Origin: Bifidobacterium goeldii
Lineage (GTDB): Bacteria; Actinomycetota; Actinomycetes; Actinomycetales; Bifidobacteriaceae
NCBI RefSeq assembly: GCF_003951095.1
Contig: NZ_QXGL01000001.1
Location: 558,001 to 622,000 of the forward strand
Direction of reading: 5' to 3'
DNA length: 64,000 nucleotides
The first letter of the stretch is position 1; the number at the start of each line of letters is the position of its first letter. The notes under the pieces were generated by a model, which worked only from the letters and a program-made list of their open reading frames with translations, did no database searches and was not told where the DNA came from. Both the position numbers and the translations under genes were made by a program. Of this stretch, positions 55,063 to 63,275 are shown piece after piece.

Positions 55063-55771
55063 TGCTGCCCTCCTTGGTTGAATTCTTCTTCGTGGAAGTC
55101 TCGGAGGAAACCGCAGACATGGCTTCCTTGGCGGCCTGCTGCTGTGCTTCCTGCTTGGCGGCCAGACGAGCAGCCTGGCGAGCCTGACGCTCCGCACGCG
55201 ACTGATCACCGCGACGGCGCTGCTCGGACTGGGTGTGCACCTTCTTGCCCTTGGGCGCCAACGTCATGATGATGTTGCGACCCTCCTGCTTCGGTGCGGA
55301 TTCAATGCTGCCGTACTCCTCAACATCGGCTGCAAGTCGACGCAGCAGTTCAACACCGCCGATCGGACGGGACTGTTCACGGCCTCGCAGCATGATGGTG
55401 ACCTTAACCTTGTCACCACCGCTCAGGAAGCGCGTGACATGACCCTTCTTCACTTCGAAGTCATGATCGTCGATCTTCAGACGGAAGCGGATCTCCTTGA
55501 TCTCGGCAGTGCTCTGGTTGCGGCGCGCTTCACGAGCTTTGATCTTCTCGTTGTACTTGAACTTGCCGTAATCGATGAGCTTGGCGACAGGAGGCTTCGC
55601 ATTGGGCGCCACCTCGACAAGATCGAGGTTCGCTTCCTTCGCCAGGTTCAGGGCGACCGAGGTCGCGATCACTCCCACCTGCTCGCCGTTTGGGCCGATC
55701 AGGCGTACCTGCGAGACGCGAATCTCGTCGTTGATACGTGGTTCGTCGCTAATGATGACTCCAATCCTCAT
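55043..55771 (-). CDS. infC: Translation initiation factor IF-3
   Basis: IF-3 checks start codon pairing on the 30S subunit. The protein has the N-domain ([40 protein letters not shown]), the linker [20 protein letters not shown], and the C-domain ([20 protein letters not shown]). A charged C-terminal extension of about 55 residues rich in Gln, Ala, Arg and Glu is longer than in E. coli and typical of actinobacteria. The ATG at 55771 with GGGAG is given as the start. An ATT codon at 55753, preceded by TTGGAG, would start exactly at the conserved ISDEPRIN and is a serious alternative, since AUU starts are a hallmark of IF-3 autoregulation. Confidence 0.93.
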   Translation of the reverse strand: MRIGVIISDEPRINDEIRVSQVRLIGPNGEQVGVIATSVALNLAKEANLDLVEVAPNAKPPVAKLIDYGKFKYNEKIKAREARRNQSTAEIKEIRFRLKIDDHDFEVKKGHVTRFLSGGDKVKVTIMLRGREQSRPIGGVELLRRLAADVEEYGSIESAPKQEGRNIIMTLAPKGKKVHTQSEQRRRGDQSRAERQARQAARLAAKQEAQQQAAKEAMSAVSSETSTKKNSTKEGSNAEDEN

Positions 55772-55801
55772 ATTCTCCCGGGCGGCCTTATCCGTAACCA
55801 T

Positions 55802-56005
55802 TCATGAAGTCATAAGTTCATGGCATGCCAATATGCGAGCCGAAGAGTAATCTCATCAGCAAACACTGAATGGTAACGCTTTCGCGTGCATTCGTATCGC
55901 ACTACCAATGCATATCTCATGCTTGGCAAAGGCTTATGCCTTGAACCCGAAACCATGAAGGGCTTCCAGGTGGGGCGTACCCGCTTTCTTGATTTCTCAA
56001 GCCTT
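55802..56005 (-). promoter_or_regulatory. Structured leader of infC-rpmI-rplT
   Basis: About 230 bases lie between the promoter at 56010 and the infC start. On the minus strand several hairpins follow each other: cttga-gaaa-tcaag with a GNRA-type loop, aaggc-ataa-gcctt, and ccaagcat-gagat-atgcattgg. In other bacteria the same operon is controlled by bL20 or IF-3 through its leader, so this is probably a cis-regulatory leader. I cannot match it to a particular family. Confidence 0.55.
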
Positions 56006-56009
56006 GTAG

Positions 56010-56015
56010 ATAATA
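56010..56015 (-). promoter_or_regulatory. -10 box of infC-rpmI-rplT
   Basis: TATTAT on the minus strand, about 240 bp upstream of infC. A weak -35 lies 17 bp upstream. Confidence 0.5.
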
Positions 56016-56056
56016 CCACATGGCACGCTCCGGGCGTGTCGCAGACAATACATGCA

Positions 56057-56089
56057 GCACAGGCACTATGCAGACCGTCGTGCCTGTGC
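56057..56089 (-). terminator. Hairpin after the spermidine-synthase-like gene
   Basis: gcacaggca pairs with tgcctgtgc (9 bp) just after the stop codon at 56093. There is no T run. Confidence 0.55.
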
Positions 56090-56092
56090 CCA

Positions 56093-57865
56093 CTACTGTA
56101 CGGATTTCAGCAACCCGCCAATGCCTTCACGTTTGAGAAGCTCACGGTACGGCCCTGCTTCCTGGGCAATCAGTTGATCAATGGCTTTCATACCAAGTAC
56201 TTCAACCGGTGCACGATCGTCGGTGAGAATGAGCCTGCGATCGCCAGTATCATTCGACGGGTCACGAACCGCTGTCATGCGCTCAGCAACATCCTCCATG
56301 TATTGCGCAAGCTCTTCATTTCCAGTGCGTCGCAGTGTCGAATCGCGCAATGCATCAGCTTGTACGTCTGCATACATGGTGCTGGTCACCGGCTTACTGA
56401 TTGTGGCAATCTGGCCAATTGAACGCTGTGAATCATCACACGCACCGTCTTGTGTGGCGAATTGCTGACGTTCTGCAGCAGTTGGCGCTTTAGCGAACAG
56501 TTCACGGTTTGTTGTGCCAGGCACGTCAGCAGTGTATGTCGTGCCTACTCTGCACGCACCATTAAACGCATTAGCAATAGTCGCCTGCAATGATTCGTTG
56601 ATTGAGCCAGCACCGTCAGAGATCATGTTCATGTTGACAACCATCACACCGCCGGGGTTCAAATGCCGCCGCACCATCGAGAAGAACTCGTCGGAACTCA
56701 TCTGGAATGGGATCGTGATGTCTTGGTACGCATCAACCATGATCACGTCGTAGGTATCTGTTGCAGCGGACAGCCATGCGCGCCCGTCGTAGGTGGAGAC
56801 GGGGATGTCGGCCGGCTCGTCGAAGTATTCTGCCGCCAGATCGGTGATCTTCTGGTCAATCTCGACGCCGGTCACCTTCATATTCGGGTAATAACGCTTC
56901 AGCTGGCGCGCATACGTGCCGGTACCCATACCCAAAATCAATGCAGAACGCGCATGATCAGCGAGCGCCGGCGCCGCAAGCGCTGTGTCGTAATACATAC
57001 CCGTCAACCCTTGGTTTTTCATCGTGACTGACTGCACGCCAAACAGCACGTTGGTTGACAGAATCGTGCGGTCGGAAAGGTTCTTGACCTGCAGATAGTT
57101 GTAGATCGACTCACCTTCGTACGCGATAGCGCTGCGATTCTCCCAGAAAGCGAAACCGGTCATCGGCGAGAGCACAGCGGAAACAACAAACACAACAGCT
57201 GAGACGACGCACACAACGATACGAATACGCGAAGCAATGAAGTACGCCAGTGCGAGCGCTAGCAACAAACCAGAGAAAATCAGGAACGTTACAAACGTAC
57301 CAACGGCAGGAATGGTTACAAACGTGGGCAGGAATGTGCCAAGGATTGAGCCGACAGTATTGCATGCGGACAGTCGGCCGACAACAGACGCATTGTTCTC
57401 CAGCGAATCGGTCGCGAACTTGTTCAGGCCAGGCGTAACGGTGCCAAGAAGAAACAGCGGCGGCACAAAAATAATCATGCAGCTAATAAATGCTGCGATG
57501 ATCAAAAAGTTCGTTGACACGGTGACGATCAGCAAACCGGACACAAGAATAATCACATATTTGCCCACGAGTGGAATGAGCGCAATCCATACTGCAGCAA
57601 TGAGAATACGCAAGTACAAGCGGTCAGGATTAGGGTCTTTGTCAGCCCAGCGTCCGCCGAAAAGCGCACCGAGAGCAAGCGCGATCATAATCGTGCCGAT
57701 AATAATGGTCCATACAATCTGCGAACTAGAAAAATACGGGGCAAGCAATCGCGACGCACCAAGTTCCGCAGCCATCACGCCCATACCTGAGAAGAACTCG
57801 GTGACATAGAGGAACAGTTTCGACTTCAAGATTGGTCGTTCTGATTGCACATCCACTTTCGCCAT
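56093..57865 (-). CDS. Membrane-fused spermidine-synthase-like protein
   Basis: The 590-residue protein joins an MFS-like membrane part of about eight segments (LFLYVTEFFSGMGVMAAELG, QIVWTIIIGTIMIALALGAL, LLGTVTPGLNKFA) to a cytosolic spermidine-synthase fold. The fold has the SAM-type glycine loop ALILGMGTGTYARQLKRYYP, the acidic VTGVEIDQKITDLA, and YDVIMVDAYQD. Family members of this fused type are common in actinobacteria and most have no proven aminopropyltransferase activity. Typical polyamine-binding residues are hard to place here. The ATG at 57865 follows GGGGGAG; the frame to 57886 adds seven residues. It is divergent from the thiamine pyrophosphokinase gene. Confidence 0.85.
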   Translation of the reverse strand: MAKVDVQSERPILKSKLFLYVTEFFSGMGVMAAELGASRLLAPYFSSSQIVWTIIIGTIMIALALGALFGGRWADKDPNPDRLYLRILIAAVWIALIPLVGKYVIILVSGLLIVTVSTNFLIIAAFISCMIIFVPPLFLLGTVTPGLNKFATDSLENNASVVGRLSACNTVGSILGTFLPTFVTIPAVGTFVTFLIFSGLLLALALAYFIASRIRIVVCVVSAVVFVVSAVLSPMTGFAFWENRSAIAYEGESIYNYLQVKNLSDRTILSTNVLFGVQSVTMKNQGLTGMYYDTALAAPALADHARSALILGMGTGTYARQLKRYYPNMKVTGVEIDQKITDLAAEYFDEPADIPVSTYDGRAWLSAATDTYDVIMVDAYQDITIPFQMSSDEFFSMVRRHLNPGGVMVVNMNMISDGAGSINESLQATIANAFNGACRVGTTYTADVPGTTNRELFAKAPTAAERQQFATQDGACDDSQRSIGQIATISKPVTSTMYADVQADALRDSTLRRTGNEELAQYMEDVAERMTAVRDPSNDTGDRRLILTDDRAPVEVLGMKAIDQLIAQEAGPYRELLKREGIGGLLKSVQ

Positions 57866-57956
57866 AGTCTCCCCCGCCTTGCGCATTCACCGGTATGCTG
57901 CGAGCCTACACCACTGTGAGTCATGCTGCACTGTCCACAAATCTGCAGGCGAGGCG

Positions 57957-57962
57957 TACAGT
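57957..57962 (+). promoter_or_regulatory. -10 box of the thiamine pyrophosphokinase gene
   Basis: TACAGT ends 7 bases before the ATG at 57970, which again suggests a leaderless transcript. Confidence 0.5.
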
Positions 57963-57969
57963 GGTGCGC

Positions 57970-58707
57970 ATGAGCGAACAGACTTGTGTAATTTTCGCGG
58001 CTGGCGAATACTACGGGGACACGCCGATAGTGCCAAGCGGCGCACTGGTCATTGCTGCGGATGGCGGATTGGACCATACGCGTGCGTTGGGTATTGAAGC
58101 AGATTTTGTGATCGGTGATTTTGATTCGTTGACCAGTAGCGTGCCGCATGGTTCGAATACGTTGCGCCTGCCTTCGCAGAAAGATGACCCCGATCTGCTA
58201 TCAGCGCTCAAAGTTGGCTGGAATCGCGGAGCGCGCCAGTTCCGCATATATGGCGCATTAGGCGGACGAATCGACCATACTATTGCCAGTATTCAGTTAA
58301 CCGCACTGCTCGCACAGCATGGCGGTGTTGGTTTTCTTTATGGCGATGGCATGATTGTCACTGCGGTTAGCGATGCGCGACTTGATTTTGCAGCGCGCCA
58401 TGTGGATAGTACTGGCGATGCGAGAGCGCGCATGGTGTCAGTATTCGCGCATTCGAGCGACGCGCAGGGGGTCAGCGAGCGCGGATTGAAATATGAGTTA
58501 ACGGATGCGACGCTGACAAATACCATTGTGCAAGGAGTCAGCAATGAGCTTCTTGATGAGCGTGCAGCATCCATTGATGTACGTCAGGGCACGCTGATTG
58601 TCACGTTCCCCTCCAGTGAATCTTTGCCACGTATTACTCGTCATCATGCTTTCACTGGAGATCTGGGCGCGTTAGATACCACCGTGTCTTCCGCATTGGC
58701 GGTATGA
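57970..58707 (+). CDS. thiN: Thiamine pyrophosphokinase
   Basis: The 245-residue enzyme converts thiamine to thiamine diphosphate. Signatures are VIAADGGLDHTRALGIEADF, VIGDFDSL, LPSQKDDPDLLSALKVGW, YGALGGRIDHTIASIQL, and a C-terminal beta domain with SERGLKYELTDATLTN and GVSNELLDERAASIDVRQGT. All are typical of TPK. The ATG at 57970 is chosen since a -10 box lies 7 bp upstream. It stands alone between divergent and tandem genes. Confidence 0.92.
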   Translation: MSEQTCVIFAAGEYYGDTPIVPSGALVIAADGGLDHTRALGIEADFVIGDFDSLTSSVPHGSNTLRLPSQKDDPDLLSALKVGWNRGARQFRIYGALGGRIDHTIASIQLTALLAQHGGVGFLYGDGMIVTAVSDARLDFAARHVDSTGDARARMVSVFAHSSDAQGVSERGLKYELTDATLTNTIVQGVSNELLDERAASIDVRQGTLIVTFPSSESLPRITRHHAFTGDLGALDTTVSSALAV

Positions 58708-58736
58708 CGCGCGCAGTATTCGTACAGGATTGTTTT

Positions 58737-58772
58737 CCCGAATACCCCGAATACCCCGAATACCCCGAATAC
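58737..58772. repeat. Four exact copies of a 9-bp tandem repeat
   Basis: cccgaatac is repeated four times without change in the gap between thiN and gap, about 30 bp after the thiN stop. It is a likely strain-variable locus. The rest of the 222-bp gap holds the gap promoter. Confidence 0.95.
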
Positions 58773-58832
58773 TACAGATGTGAGCGTTAACGAAACTTTT
58801 GGTGAATCATGCCCACGGCTTGAGCGGTGACG

Positions 58833-58861
58833 TTGCCCTCGTACAGACGGCGCATTACAGT
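58833..58861 (+). promoter_or_regulatory. Promoter of gap
   Basis: TTGCCC (58833-58838), a 17-bp spacer and TACAGT (58856-58861) lie about 70 bp before the gap start codon. Confidence 0.6.
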
Positions 58862-58929
58862 AAGAGTGTTGGTAAACAACGGCGTGGTGCGTTCGCATGC
58901 GCCACTGCCACCCTACAAGGGAGAATTAC

Positions 58930-59988
58930 ATGACAGTTAAGATTGGTATCAACGGCTTCGGTCGCATCGGTCGTCTCGCCTTCCGTCGCATTTTCGAGCT
59001 GCAGGCTCGCGGCGGCCAGGCTGGTGACATCGAAGTTGCCGCCATCAACGATCTGACCACTCCGGCCACCCTGGCTTACCTGCTGAAGTACGATTCCACC
59101 CACGGTACCTTCCGTCACGACGATGGCACCCCGGTTGACGTGAAGGCCACCGAGGACTCCATCGTGGTGGACGGCAAGGAATACAAGGTCTACGCCGAGA
59201 AGGACGCCAACAACATTCCGTGGGTCAAGAACGACGGTGTTGAGTACGTGCTCGAGTGCACCGGCTTCTACACCTCCGCTGAGAAGTCCCAGGCTCACAT
59301 CAACGCTGGTGCCAAGAAGGTTCTGATCTCCGCTCCAGCCAAGGATGACGTCACCCCGACCGTCGTGTTCGGCGTGAACCACGAAATCCTCAAGGCTTCC
59401 GACGTGATCGTCTCCGCCGGCTCCTGCACCACCAACTCCATGGCCGCCATGGTCAAGCTGCTGGACGAGAAGTTCGGCATCCGCGCTGGCTTCATGACCA
59501 CCATCCACGCTTACACCGGCACCCAGATGCTGCTCGATGGCCCGCGTGGCACCAAGACCGGCCGCAACCTGCGCGCTGCCGCCATCAACACCATCGCTCA
59601 CTCCACCGGCGCTGCTAAGGCTATCGGCAAGGTCGTTCCGTCCGTGAACGGCAAGCTGCAGGGCCACGCTCAGCGCGTCCAGGTTCCGGATGGCTCCGTC
59701 ACCGAGCTGACCACCGTCCTGAACAAGGAAACCACCGCTGACGAGATCAACGCCGCGTTCAAGGAAGCCTTCTCCAACACCGATTACTACGGCTACAACG
59801 ATGAGGGCATCGTTTCCTCCGATATCCTCGGCGACACCCACGGTGGCGTGTTCGACCCGACTCAGACCGATGTGAACAACATCGACGGCCTGACCCTGGC
59901 TCGTACCGTCTCCTTCTACGACAACGAGTACGGCTTCACCTCCAACATGATCCGTACCCTGCTGTACTTCGCTGAGATCTCCGAGTGA
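58930..59988 (+). CDS. gap: Glyceraldehyde-3-phosphate dehydrogenase, type I
   Basis: The 352-residue NAD-dependent enzyme serves the lower glycolytic part of the bifid shunt. It has the Rossmann start [20 protein letters not shown], the catalytic Cys in [11 protein letters not shown], and [24 protein letters not shown] residues in the catalytic domain (here [12 protein letters not shown]). The codon use is the most biased in the window (almost exclusively C/G-ending), showing strong expression. An AAGGGAG site precedes the ATG at 58930. Confidence 0.97.
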   Translation: MTVKIGINGFGRIGRLAFRRIFELQARGGQAGDIEVAAINDLTTPATLAYLLKYDSTHGTFRHDDGTPVDVKATEDSIVVDGKEYKVYAEKDANNIPWVKNDGVEYVLECTGFYTSAEKSQAHINAGAKKVLISAPAKDDVTPTVVFGVNHEILKASDVIVSAGSCTTNSMAAMVKLLDEKFGIRAGFMTTIHAYTGTQMLLDGPRGTKTGRNLRAAAINTIAHSTGAAKAIGKVVPSVNGKLQGHAQRVQVPDGSVTELTTVLNKETTADEINAAFKEAFSNTDYYGYNDEGIVSSDILGDTHGGVFDPTQTDVNNIDGLTLARTVSFYDNEYGFTSNMIRTLLYFAEISE

Positions 59989-60045
59989 ATGCATGCGGGT
60001 TTGCCCGCAATGATTCACGACTAGCTCGCGATAACGCATAGTAAG

Positions 60046-60077
60046 AAGCCTCGAAGCGTAACAGCTTCGAGGCTTTT
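60046..60077 (+). terminator. Terminator of gap
   Basis: aagcctcgaagc pairs with gcttcgaggctt around a short loop and ends in TTTT. Confidence 0.85.
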
Positions 60078-60162
60078 GCATGTTTACTCACCTCACCTCA
60101 CGAGCTGCCGCATATCGGTGGCGCAATATCGTTCGGTGACTCTTCGGCTTAGGATAATGGGC

Positions 60163-60669
60163 ATGGCTAAGAAGAAACATGAGAAAGGCGCAGGTTCCAC
60201 GCCGGCCACCGTGCAGCTCGAAGCCGCTGGCGTGCCATTTACCACGTACGAATACGAGCATTCCAACGATCACATGGATGACGGGTACGGTGTTGAAGCC
60301 GCAACCAAGCTCGGCTTTGACGAGCATCAGGTATTCAAAACACTCATGGCTGATACCGGCTCTGAGCGTGTGGTCGGCGTAGTGCCAGTCAGTGGGCATA
60401 TGGATTTGAAAGCGCTCGCTGCTGCTGTTGGAGCAAAGAAAGCAACTATGGCCGATCCGAAAGTTGCTATGCGTGAATCCGGCTATGTTGTTGGCGGTAT
60501 TTCACCGCTTGGCCAGCGCACCAAACATAAAACTGTGCTTGATGAATCCGCATTGCAATTCGATCAGATTCTTCTCTCCGGAGGCAAACGCGGCTTTTCT
60601 GTAGGCGTCAATCCCAACGATCTGCTCAAAGTACTTGACGCCGTCGCCGCTCCGATCGGCACTTGGTAA
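60163..60669 (+). CDS. ybaK: YbaK/EbsC-type aminoacyl-tRNA deacylase
   Basis: YbaK family proteins hydrolyse Cys-tRNA(Pro). The 168-residue product contains VEAATKLGFDEHQVFKTLMA, VGVVPVSGHMDLKALAAAVG, with the catalytic Lys probably in VFKTL, and VGGISPLGQRTKHKTVLDES, all characteristic. The ATG at 60163 lies 7 bp after a TAGGAT -10-like box and lacks a ribosome binding site; an ATG two codons upstream is possible. It is convergent with ispH across the palindromic repeat. Confidence 0.9.
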   Translation: MAKKKHEKGAGSTPATVQLEAAGVPFTTYEYEHSNDHMDDGYGVEAATKLGFDEHQVFKTLMADTGSERVVGVVPVSGHMDLKALAAAVGAKKATMADPKVAMRESGYVVGGISPLGQRTKHKTVLDESALQFDQILLSGGKRGFSVGVNPNDLLKVLDAVAAPIGTW

Positions 60670-60675
60670 TCTACC

Positions 60676-60810
60676 GCGCCTGCGAAGGCTACCGGCGGAG
60701 CTCCGCCAGCTGAGCCGTTAAGCAGAAAGCCCAGTGGGCTTTTTGTAGGCGAAGTGAGCAGGCGCGCTACAGGCGCCTGCGAAGGCTACCGGCGGAGTTC
60801 CGCCGGTAGC
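60676..60810. repeat. Palindromic unit C of the stop-codon-associated repeat (ispH copy, with a truncated second copy)
   Basis: Read on the plus strand: a truncated end (cgcgcctgc-GAAG, 60675-60687), a ggcggagctccgcc palindrome, GAGCCGTTAA (60712-60721), hairpin 2 cagaaagccca-g-tgggctttttg (60723-60745), TAGGCGAAGTGAG (60746-60758), hairpin 3 gcaggcgc / gcgcctgc (60758-60780), GAAG, and a perfect 12-bp hairpin (60785-60810) made of the last ispH codons. On the minus strand the first palindrome encodes Ala-Glu-Leu-Arg-Arg-stop, repeating the ispH tail. Confidence 0.8.
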
Positions 60811-61766
60811 ACGAAATGCATATTCTCTTTAATCGTTTCCACTGTGGTCACATCAGTGAACCCTTGGGCTTTGAGTGCATCGATTACTCCCGCAACGAGT
60901 TCGTCGGGCACTGATGCTCCGGAGGATACGCCAACGGCTTCGACACCGCCAAACCATGCGGGGTCGAGTTCGTTTGCATCGTCAACACGATGTGCTGTGC
61001 CACGTTGAGCTAACGCATCTTGCGCTACTTCCATCAAACGTACTGAATTTGATGAGTTTGCTGATCCAACGATCACCACACAGTCGGATTGTTCAGCAAC
61101 AAGTTTGACGGCAGCTTGACGATTCGACGTTGCGTAGCAAATGTCAGAGCTTGGCGGCTCTTCAATCCATGGGAAGCGATCTTTGAGTGCTGCAATCGTA
61201 TCGGCAGTTTCATCCACGCTTAACGTGGTTTGGCTGAGCAGTACCAGTTTCATATCCGGCGTGAAGTCAAGCTGTGCAACATCATCAGCGTGTTCAATAA
61301 GATGTACGTGTTCGGGGCTCTCCCCTACCACGCCAACGGCTTCATCATGGCCTTTATGCCCGATGTACACGATTTCATAGCCCGCGCGCACAAACCGCAA
61401 TACTTCACGATGTACTTTGCCTACTAATGGGCAGGTAGCATCAACAACATGCATGCCTCGGCGGTCCGCTTCAGCTTTCACTGTTGGCGACACGCCGTGT
61501 GCTGAGAACACAATCGGAATGCCAGCTGCAGCGGCCACATCTGGAATTTCAGAGAGTTCTTGAACAAACACCGCACCTTGCTGAGCAAGTTCTTCTACCA
61601 CATGCTTGTTGTGTACAATCTGACGGCGAACATACACTGGCGGCAGTCCATCGGCACGTGAACGTGTACTATCCGCGGCTTTAAGAATCGTGCGCACCGT
61701 GAGAATCGCTCGATCCACGCCAGCGCAAAATCCGCGCGGGTCCGCCAATACGATGCGTTTGGTCAT
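60786..61766 (-). CDS. ispH: 4-hydroxy-3-methylbut-2-enyl diphosphate reductase
   Basis: IspH is the last enzyme of the MEP isoprenoid pathway and makes IPP and DMAPP. The 326-residue product has the three cluster cysteines (ADPRGFCAGVDRAI, VVDATCPLVGKVHREV, and Cys in VVIVGSANSSNS-type context near DICYATSNRQAAVKLV) and the catalytic Glu in TTVETIKENMHF-like sequence. The ATG at 61766 is preferred, GTG 61775 possible. The last codons (CTACCGGCGGAACTCCGCC..TAG) are palindromic and are repeated downstream. Confidence 0.95.
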   Translation of the reverse strand: MTKRIVLADPRGFCAGVDRAILTVRTILKAADSTRSRADGLPPVYVRRQIVHNKHVVEELAQQGAVFVQELSEIPDVAAAAGIPIVFSAHGVSPTVKAEADRRGMHVVDATCPLVGKVHREVLRFVRAGYEIVYIGHKGHDEAVGVVGESPEHVHLIEHADDVAQLDFTPDMKLVLLSQTTLSVDETADTIAALKDRFPWIEEPPSSDICYATSNRQAAVKLVAEQSDCVVIVGSANSSNSVRLMEVAQDALAQRGTAHRVDDANELDPAWFGGVEAVGVSSGASVPDELVAGVIDALKAQGFTDVTTVETIKENMHFVLPAELRR

Positions 61767-62015
61767 CCGTTTCACCTTTCACGTCTATCGCATGCCGTCT
61801 GGCTTTGTCTATGCTCCACACCACTGTAGCGAGCCTTATACCGAAGCGAACACGAGAGGCAACAATTTCGCCCGTTTTATCACGTGATTCAGTTGAGTGT
61901 CTCGCATGGCGGCGTTATCTTGCGCGCTACACTGATATGGTAGCGGCAACGGTGTTAGCGGTAACACAACGTTGTCGAACACATAGACACCCTTCATCTC
62001 AATGGAGTGATACAC

Positions 62016-62972
62016 ATGACGAATAACATTCCGCCGCGCACCGGTCAGCAGTATTCCATCTCCCACGGCGACTGGTCGGCGGTGATCACCGAACTGGGCG
62101 CAACGATGCGCAAGATCACCTATCAAGGCAAGAACGTCATCGTGCCGCTTGGCCCCGATGATCCGGTCACCTGCTGCCATGGTCAGCTGCTCGTACCGTT
62201 CCCGAACCGTATCGAAGCGGGCACGTACACGTTTGAGGGCACAACGTACACGCTGCCGATCGACGAGCATGATCGCAATACCGCTATTCATGGCTACGGT
62301 TACCGCTCCTACTGGAAGCTCGAGGAACTCACTGAAAACTCCGTCACGCAGTCGTGGCGTGTACCATTCCTGCTCGGTTACCCGTTCGACGTGATTGTGA
62401 CGGCTAAGCATGAGCTTGATGATGACGGCATGCATGTGACCGTGAGCGCCTACAATAACGGCGATGTGGATGCTCCGTGGGCACTGGCAATCCACCCGTG
62501 GCTCGATAACGGGTTCAACGGTTACGGCGATGAAATTGACGGTCACAATGCACAATGCCATCTGACCGTGCCGGCTAACACGCACGTTACTGTGGATGAG
62601 AATCTTATTCCGACCGGCACTGAGCCAGTGGATGGTACGAAGTATGATCTGCGCGATAATCCGCTGCTGACTGGCCAGCCGTTCGACGACGCGTGGACTG
62701 ACGTGCATCACGATGCTGATGGCACGACGACCGCCACGTTTACTCGCCCTGACGGCCTGCAAATCACGGTTGGCGGCGATGAGACGATTACTTCGTTCCA
62801 GGTGTGCACGGGTACTGGCTTCCCCGCGAACCAGCACCCGGCTGGTACTGCTGTCGAACCGCAAACCGCGTATGCTAACGCGTTCAATACTGGTATTGAT
62901 CTCATCGCAATTAAGCCAGGCGAGACGAGCGAAACGAAGCTGTTCATCTCTGCTCGCCAACTAGAAGCATAA
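62016..62972 (+). CDS. Aldose 1-epimerase family protein
   Basis: The 318-residue enzyme of the galactose mutarotase fold interconverts sugar anomers. It has YSISHGDWSAVITELGATMR, LLVPFPNRIEAGTYTFEGTT, the catalytic-type His in RNTAIHGYGYRSYWKLEEL, WALAIHPWLDNGF with a second His, and a C-terminal FPANQHPAGTAVEPQTAYAN with the acidic residue. These match the YihR/GalM-like group of actinobacteria. The ATG at 62016 follows TGGAGTG. It stands alone. Confidence 0.9.
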   Translation: MTNNIPPRTGQQYSISHGDWSAVITELGATMRKITYQGKNVIVPLGPDDPVTCCHGQLLVPFPNRIEAGTYTFEGTTYTLPIDEHDRNTAIHGYGYRSYWKLEELTENSVTQSWRVPFLLGYPFDVIVTAKHELDDDGMHVTVSAYNNGDVDAPWALAIHPWLDNGFNGYGDEIDGHNAQCHLTVPANTHVTVDENLIPTGTEPVDGTKYDLRDNPLLTGQPFDDAWTDVHHDADGTTTATFTRPDGLQITVGGDETITSFQVCTGTGFPANQHPAGTAVEPQTAYANAFNTGIDLIAIKPGETSETKLFISARQLEA

Positions 62973-63003
62973 ATCAGCGTCGTATTACCGGCTGCTAGAA
63001 GTG

Positions 63004-63038
63004 AAAGGCGGGACGCGACTTGCTAACGTCTCGCCTTT
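63004..63038 (+). terminator. Terminator of the aldose epimerase gene
   Basis: aaaggcgggacg pairs with cgtctcgccttt (12 bp, one wobble) and ends in TTT, 30 bp after the stop. Confidence 0.75.
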
Positions 63039-63085
63039 ATGCGATAATCCCCAAGGCTTATCAATCGTACGAAAAGGAGTCCATC

Positions 63086-63160
63086 ATGGGCATGCGCGGA
63101 CGCAAGCGCAAGGATCGCCGCAAGAAGGCCGCCAACCACGGCAAGAGGCCAAACGCCTGA
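63086..63160 (+). CDS. 50S ribosomal protein bL37 (24 residues)
   Basis: The tiny basic peptide begins MGMRGRKRKDRRKKAANHG and ends GKRPNA. It matches the actinobacterial ribosomal protein bL37 known from mycobacterial ribosome structures, which ends ANHGKRPN in the same way. AAAAGGAG lies 7 bp upstream of the ATG. It has its own terminator downstream, so it is a single-gene transcript. Such genes are often missed in annotation because of their length. Confidence 0.88.
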   Translation: MGMRGRKRKDRRKKAANHGKRPNA

Positions 63161-63197
63161 TTCTTGTCGATGACGTTACACACGTCATCAGCATATA

Positions 63198-63242
63198 AAA
63201 CCCCGATATACAGCGATTATCACGCCATATATCGGGGTTTTT
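63198..63242. terminator. Bidirectional terminator after bL37
   Basis: aaaccccgatata pairs with tatatcggggttt around an 18-base loop and is followed by TTTTT on the plus strand; a matching A run allows use on the minus strand for the anti-sigma gene. Confidence 0.8.
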
Positions 63243-63275
63243 CATATGTTCAAATTGCTCATCGAGCAACAGCTC

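Noticed and set aside
58737..58772. Possible CRISPR-like array
   Set aside because: The 9-bp units are directly adjacent with no spacers, so this is a simple tandem repeat.
58855..60081. 408-codon open frame opposite gap
   Set aside because: Antisense shadow of gap; rich in Val, Gly and Asp and without conserved motifs.
61836..62960. 374-codon open frame opposite the aldose epimerase gene
   Set aside because: Antisense shadow; the plus-strand frame has a clear protein family and ribosome binding site.
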